From: Typhlomys cinereus
Taxonomy: Eukaryota; Chordata; Mammalia; Rodentia; Platacanthomyidae
NCBI GenBank assembly: GCA_023101885.1
Contig: JALPQD010000819.1
Coordinates: 310,001 to 374,000, forward strand
Length of the DNA stretch: 64,000 nucleotides
Reading direction: 5' to 3'
The notes beneath the pieces were generated by a model. It was not told the DNA's origin. It saw only the letters and a list, made by a program, of their open reading frames with translations, and made no database searches. Below, in pieces: positions 58,688 to 64,000 of the stretch; the first letter of the stretch is position 1; the number at the start of each line of letters is the position of its first letter. A program made the translations under genes and the position numbers.

Positions 58688-58939
58688 GGGCTGGAAAGAT
58701 AGCTCGGGGGTTAAGGCTCTGCCTTGCAGGCAGAGGGTCCTGAGTTCAGATTCCAGATCCCACGGACAAACAGTGGGCAGAGGTGGGGGCAGCCTGCGCT
58801 TCTGGTCCTGGTGGGCAGAGTTTGTGAATCCCGGGGCAGAGTAAACAAAAAGGGAGGTAGAAGCAGTCCACGATGGTTCCCGAATTCACCCTTGATTCTA
58901 CACAGACACACACAATTGAACAAATAATAAAAAAAAAAG
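58688..58939 (+). mobile_element. tRNA-derived SINE
   Basis: GGGCTGGAAAGATAGCTCGG head, GAGTTCAGATTCCAGATCCC, tail CAATTGAACAAATAATAA. TACAAGTTA flanks it at 58679-58687 and 58940-58948. The (AC)n stretch is short. Confidence 0.88.
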
Positions 58940-59229
58940 TACAAGTTAAACATTAGAAGTTTGTTCCCATCTAGGGTCTAGGATCTTCATTTCCATGGAT
59001 ACTTAGCTAGGATATAGAACGAGCTATGTGTTTCTTGCTGAAAGGCAGGTCAATCAGAAAACAGTTGGCTACCCCTATACTTCACATGCCATTATTGCAG
59101 AAATGGTCTCTTCTTGCTAGAGTAGTTGTTACTATAGCTTGCCGGTGAGATCCTGACTGATTTTCTTCCCTTGGCAGCTTAATGTATTTGTAACATTCTC
59201 TTTAGTCACTGTCATAGAGAGATACAGCG

Positions 59230-59637
59230 TCAACTTTACAATTGAAGCTTTGACTCTGGGTACATTTGTGAACAATTAGTAGTTAAGCCCTAAGCAAGAC
59301 TGCAGGTGATTGTCTAATTTATGTGGACAGACCCAGCCCATAGTGGGTGAGACTATCCCCGGAACAGGTAAATACAATAAAGGGAGCTGGTTAAGAAAGT
59401 TTGGCATTCTTTGGCATACTTGGACAGACATATTGTCTGGCAAGGGACATTTGCCCCTCTCTCAACACTCCTGTGGCTAAGGTATGGCAAGTTCCCTGGG
59501 ACCCTGGTATTCATGTAGACTCTTCTGCCAAGTTGGATTAAGAACTGTAACCAGAATATTGTAAGCCAAAATAAACCCCTTGTTCCTTTAAGTCCATTGG
59601 TCATGAATTTATAGGCAATAATACAGACTAACTGCAA
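59230..59637 (+). mobile_element. Solo LTR, MaLR-like (second subfamily)
   Basis: GGACAGACCCAGCCCATAGTG, GTAAGCCAAAATAAACCCC (poly(A) signal near 59570) and an ACAGACTAACTGCA end resemble rodent MT-type LTRs. The 5' edge is uncertain. Confidence 0.5.
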
Positions 59638-59734
59638 TAAGAACCTTCTTTGACACATTGATGTATATATTTTAAAATTTTACATTATTTGAGCTTTATG
59701 CAGATAACTTCCTTTTTAACTTTACTCATTCAGA

Positions 59735-59749
59735 GTGTGTGTGTGTGTG

Positions 59750-59784
<35 letters not shown>

Positions 59785-59990
59785 ATCAAAGGGCACTGTG
59801 TGCCTGTGGAGAAGCAAGGGTGACTTCTGGAATCATCCTGGATTGCTTCTACCTCCTGCTTCACTCTGGGATTTCCCAGGCTCCACCCACCAGGACTTCA
59901 GCCTGGCATTTTTCCATAGGACAAGGATCCAAACTCAGGACCTTCTGCTTACAAGGTAGAGTCTTAAACCCTGAGCTATCTCTTCAGGCA
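59735..59990 (-). mobile_element. tRNA-derived SINE (minus) with (TG)n
   Basis: (TG)n at 59735-59784, then GTGACTTCTGGAATCATCC, CTCTGGGATTTCCCAGGCTC, and TGAGCTATCTCTTCAGGC. Part of the middle is deleted. Confidence 0.8.
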
Positions 59991-60849
59991 TTACGTGGAT
60001 AACTTCTTGATTATGAGTTTAAGAGAATAATTTTTTATTCTTTCATTCCAGTTTCAATATTGCAGAGAGTAACAACTATCTTGGGGGTAAATATTTCACA
60101 CATAATTGACAGGGCTGGAATCCACTTCCACTTTGGCACCTGTGCATGTGGGGCCTGACCATGGCTCCTTTGTCATTTGAGTCAGTCTTCCTGCATTGCA
60201 GGAGTGGCCACATTGAAAACCTGGCTCAGTCAAGCATTGTTCATTTCCTACTAACTTTTCCGACATTGTCCCAGGTCCTGGGAGTCCAAGTGTACCTTAC
60301 TCAGTGGTCGTACATCTGCAGAGTAAGGATGGTCTATGTAATCAATGACCAGCCTCATTTTGTCAGCTCTGCCTCAGTATTTGAGGTAGAATTAGGAGGA
60401 AGTGTGGCAGCGAGTGGGAGAGGCCCAGGTGGTTCATGGCTGTGCTGCAACCAGATCCGTGAGAGGGCTCAGCACCCAGGCCCAGTGGGGCCTGAGGGCC
60501 ATGACACACAGGGAGGAGGCTACATGGCCTCTGCCCTTGAGGCTTCCTCTCATGCTCAGCACCAGCCTCCTTCTCCTGCCTCCTAGCCTCACACAGGTGC
60601 CTGGTGAGAGCACACTGTGCCCATGGTCAGAAGCTGACAGATACAGTCCTCAGTCAGTGTAGCCTGGATTGGTGTAAGCCCTCTCCTAATACCATCTGGA
60701 TTCCCAAAGCCTTCCTCACTACCTGATGCTGACCCCACCGACAGCAAGGTGTCTTGTACTAACTTTCCCTTGAACTCTTCCAAAACTCCCCAGTGATGAC
60801 ACAAGTACAATCCTTATTCTGTTTTGGTGGCAGAGTGTCTGGGAGAGGG
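59991..60849. other. Intergenic upstream of the right-hand promoter array
   Basis: Rather G+C-rich from 60380 on, with an open frame at 60146-60586 that I do not recognise and consider spurious. No repeat is identified. Confidence 0.3.
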
Positions 60850-62689
60850 AACTGTGATTAACGGGGTCAAATGACCCTATTTAGAGTTAAGGTAAGAAGT
60901 TACAAATGGTTCAGGACCACTGTGGTTAGAGATTCCCCCCATACTGAAGCTGGATCCCTGTGGTTAACCTCACACTAAAGTGGGGCCCAATTGTATGAAG
61001 GAACCCACAGCTCCATTCTGTAGAGCAGAATTCTGTAGGTAGGCACCATCGGATAGATGCTCAGAGAGGGCCGATCTGGATATCCCTAGCAGGAAAGCTG
61101 GGTGTAGCAGAAGCCTAGCTCTAGGTAGACAGGCAGGATACTTGAGCTGTCTCGTACTTTGTTCAGGACCCGGCACCCAATGGGCGCTGACTTGTCTGAA
61201 TTAGACCCTCCTCCTTTCCAGCCCCAGGGACCTGGGACAGACACGTGGAGCCCTTTGGTGAGGTTTTTGGAGGGGTGAAGAGCACACAGTACTTTCAGAA
61301 TCGAGGTCGGCCCTGAGGATGGATTGCACAGGTCCTGCCACAGTTAGAGGGTCCACAAATGATGCGGTGTCATTGTTATAGGCCTCCCTCACTGTAATGA
61401 GTCCCTTCCCTACTGGCTTTGGGGCTGAGTAAAAGTCATTTTCACTTCGCCAGACTGCAGAGGCTTGCATGACTTGTGGGCTGGCGCAGAGAGGCCCGCT
61501 CATAGTAAATAATTGTCCCTTTTCCCCTCTGTCACTGGGGAAGTTCATAGGAGGGATTCACAGTGTGGATAGGCGTCTTCACAGTGGCCTCGGCACCTTC
61601 ACTTTCCAAGTTACGTCAGTGAGACCCCGGGGTGGACGACAGATGCTCTTTCACTCCAGACATCGAGTCCCAACAATTACACACTTGGGATCCACTTGGA
61701 CAAATGATCCACTTCTGTCCCTCTGCTTCTGGGGACTCTCCCACTGGAGTTGTTTTTGAGGTTCTTGGAGAGGGCACACCAGAAGCCCACCCACATAGAC
61801 AGGCCCTGACCCTTTATCGACCTGGTGGCCTGTGGATGGTCCTTCAACCGGAAGGAGCTGGCCCAGAGGAATGAGCCTGTCCTCACATTTCCATGCCAAC
61901 ATCCCGTTCCTTGGGGGAACTGTGAGCCATTTCGAGAAGTACCTAGAGCTCAGTGACTCATGCTCTGCACTCAGGGAACGAGCCTTTCACCACCCTTCCA
62001 TAATCCTATGGGAGACTTGGAGTCATTGTGGAGGTTTCCAGAGTTTACCGTATCCCTCGCTTATTTTACAGGAATGAATCTTTCCCTACCCTTTTGCAAC
62101 CCGAGACTAGGGGGACTTTAAGCCATTTCATGACAGGGAGATGGGTCTGACTGAAATTTCTGAGTTACGGTGAGACTTTCCAATGCGCTACAGAGTCCTC
62201 TTTGTGCATACATAGTCCCCCCAAGTAATGCAGCTTTATCCCTTTAGTACTGTGCAGCTAAGTGTGTCCCACTTGGTAGACATGAATTCCTTGCATTGTA
62301 TGTCCTTGGGCACAGGGCAAAGGAGTCACATTTGTAGGTTTTCGAAAGGAAGAAGGCTGCAGGGCTTGTGGGGCGAATGTCTCACTTGACAGTTGCCTGT
62401 AGAAAACTCACAACACACAGAGGCTCCCCAAGCAACACAGTTGTGTCCTGCATAACAGCAAAAGCACTGCAAAAACAGGGGTGTGCTTGTTGGGATGAAC
62501 CCCCATTGCACCCCTCTCAGGTCCTCTGGAACCATTTCGTAGGGTTCCCCGGAAAGAAAGTTTCTGAATCTGTTTCTGAACCGAGATGAGCAGTGGGAAG
62601 TGGGTAGGGGAAGCCGCACTCCAGATGGGCCCAGGCAATTGAGGTACATTGTATGTTGTTGGTGGTCTGACACCAAAACAGGGGGCTTG
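60850..62689 (+). repeat. Diverged MAGE-type promoter modules (plus)
   Basis: Degenerate versions of the right-edge module are strung along here. GAATCGAGGTCGGCCCTGAGG (61300) is the counterpart of the donor region at 62907 with a damaged GT. GAGCCATTTCGAGAAG (61924), AAGCCATTTCATGACAGGG (62123) and AACCATTTCGTAGGGTTCC (62530) are the counterparts of CCATTTTGTGACCGG. No open frame is convincing. Confidence 0.5.
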
Positions 62690-62907
62690 GCTGGCAGGAA
62701 TGAGCCCTTCCCCTTCTTTCCTATATCCGGGGACTTGGGGCCATTTTGTGACCGGAACTTGTAGGATATTTTCGTGTCAGTTTGCCGGAAGTATCCACCC
62801 CCCTCCCTCCTTGGCCCCCTTCCAGAGTATATAAGGGGAATTGGACTGCGGGCTATTTTGCTAGGCTTCCAGAGGGGAGGGGGCCACGCAGCAAGTTCGG
62901 AGCTGAG
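62690..62907 (+). promoter_or_regulatory. TATA promoter and non-coding first exon, copy 1
   Basis: In order: CCATTTTGTGAC (62741-62752, YY1-like), CCGGAAC, CCGGAAGT (62785-62792, ETS-type), TATATAAG (62828-62835), an expected start near 62858, and a splice donor AGCTGAG|GTGAGC at 62907/62908. The layout matches human MAGE-A promoters, whose activity depends on ETS sites. The gene it serves would lie to the right; it is not in view. Confidence 0.6.
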
Positions 62908-63560
62908 GTGAGCACTGAGGGTGGACCACAGGGACCCCTATTAAAATGAGTGGGCCCCCAAATAGTGGGGCTTCACCCCGGGATCAGCCTGGAACCAAGT
63001 GGATCCCACGGGGAGGCGTGAGGTGCTTTCTCGGTCAGCGTTCGAGGACCGCGCACGGGCGCCATTTTCGAAGGTTTCTGGGAATCCAGCCGCGAGGCCT
63101 GTGGGGGGAGCGGGAGCTGAGGGCGCCCTGCAGAAGCCCCTCTGTGAAGACAGAGGGACCCCAAATGTGTACCCCAATGCGGGTGGGCATTCCAGGCGGT
63201 TCTGATGCCGGTGGGCAGCCCTCGTCAAGCACGAGCTCCTCCTGTCGCTACCCCTGCGGGGACTGTGGGGTTCAGAGTTCTGGGAGGGGGTGGTCTGGGG
63301 GACTTTCTCGGTGTAGATGAGGTGCGGGAGCTGGGGGAGGGGTCTCCCCTGCACAGAACGGCCCGTATAATAAAAGTACATTTTATCCTGCTCATGGCCC
63401 TCCCCCAGAGAGGGGCCGCCTGCAGGAGACAGGCCCTGGGGGGATTGGGGGACTGTGGTCGTGTTTGGTTCTCGGAGACCAGAGGGCCGCGCCGTGCTGA
63501 TGTGCGCACGCGCGAGAAGCCGCTTCCCGCCCTTCTCTCCGTCCACGCGCCACGCGCGGG
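62870..63560. promoter_or_regulatory. CpG-rich island between the two promoters
   Basis: CpG dinucleotides are frequent (for example CGAGGACCGCGCACGGGCGCC near 63043, CGCACGCGCGAGAAGCCGC near 63505), unlike the rest of the window. GCGCCATTTTCG (63059) is a further YY1-like site. Long open frames here are a by-product of the G+C content. Confidence 0.6.
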
Positions 63561-63637
63561 GCTGGAATGCGGCAGGCGTTCTGAGGTTGCGGGTTCTTAG
63601 ACGGCCCCTCAGGTTTGGTTGCCTTAGGAGGAGCACC

Positions 63638-63870
63638 CCTCTTTCCAGAGTCGCATCCGGGGACTTGGGGGACGGGGGGCCATTTTGTGACACCGGAACT
63701 TAGATGGCCCCTTAGTGTTGATTTACCGGAAGGAAACCCCCTTCCAGAGCACATCCGGGGACTTGGGGAACGGGGGGCTCTTTTGTGACAGCGGAACTTA
63801 AGAGGGTCCCCTAGTGTTGATTTACCGGAAGGAAACCCCCTTCCAGAGCACATACGGGAACTAGGGGAAC
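63638..63870 (+). repeat. 99-bp tandem modules with YY1-like and ETS sites
   Basis: A unit starting CCAGAG, CATCCGGGGACTTGGGG, with CATTTTGTGAC (63681) and TTTACCGGAAGGAAA (63722) is repeated 99 bp later (CCGGAAG at 63726 and 63825). In the second unit the CCATTTTG motif has become CTCTTTTG. A third partial unit leads into promoter copy 2. Confidence 0.8.
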
Positions 63871-63873
63871 TTG

Positions 63874-64000
63874 AGGATATTTTCGTGTCAGTTTGCCGGA
63901 AGTATCCACCCCCCTCCCTCCTTGGCCCCCTTCCAGAGTATATAAGGGGAATTGGACTGCGGGCTATTTTGCTAGGCTTCCAGAGGGGAGGGGGCCACGC
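63874..64000 (+). promoter_or_regulatory. TATA promoter, copy 2 (cut by window end)
   Basis: Identical to 62763-62889 over all 127 bp to the last base: CCGGAAGT at 63896-63903, TATATAAG at 63939-63946, then GCTAGGCTTCCAGAGG. The repeat spacing is 1,111 bp. Confidence 0.85.

Noticed and set aside
60146..60586. 146-aa open frame on plus
   Set aside because: No domain, no splice or promoter context, and composition changes midway.
62941..63693. 250-aa open frame on minus in the CpG-rich right edge
   Set aside because: Low-complexity Pro/Arg/Ser composition, no known domain, and several other frames are also open there. It is explained by G+C content and overlaps the promoter.

Overview
This is nuclear DNA of a placental mammal, almost certainly a rodent. 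It is gene-poor and retroelement-dense, with long introns and intergenic stretches and no prokaryotic features. It carries many copies of a tRNA-derived SINE with a B2-like head, an (AC)n segment and an AATAAA-containing tail. Single B1-, B2- and B4-like relics, L1 3' ends with a G-rich polypurine tract, and MaLR-type LTRs are also present. The SINE mix points to the mouse-related clade. Because the dominant SINE is not the classic murine B2, a jerboa-type (dipodoid) genome is my best guess, by inference only. EOLA1-, HSFX3/4- and MAGEA-type genes side by side match the gene content of human Xq28, so the window is very probably from the X chromosome.

Layout. An EOLA1 coding exon lies at the left edge (+). 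Two tandem copies of a unit containing an HSFX3/4-like heat-shock-factor gene on the minus strand follow. Copy A (about 1.5-7.95 kb) is a frameshifted pseudogene with an LTR in its second exon. Copy B (about 12.2-17.75 kb) is intact, with two exons encoding 350 aa. A MAGE-A gene on the minus strand (coding exon 19.63-20.55 kb) comes next, with a probable 5' non-coding exon near 22 kb. From 22 to 60 kb there is no intact protein gene that I can recognise. This part holds L1 fragments (one a twin-priming inversion), SINEs, solo LTRs, a two-LTR endogenous retroelement relic, a processed RPS27A pseudogene, and scattered copies of a MAGE-type 5' exon/splice-donor module on the minus strand.

The right edge (about 60.85-64 kb) holds the same kind of module on the plus strand. 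It becomes a CpG-rich promoter array with repeated ETS motifs (CCGGAAG), YY1-like CCATTTTGTGAC motifs, and two TATA-box core promoters 1,111 bp apart. These two are identical over 127 bp up to the last base. They probably drive a MAGE-type gene starting beyond the window.

How the genes relate: HSFX and MAGEA genes are typically X-linked and germline (testis) expressed. The window looks like a cancer/testis cluster growing by tandem duplication, with one HSFX copy dying and promoter modules multiplying. Functional statements rest on family knowledge. Exon boundaries come from splice consensus and paralogue alignment by eye.
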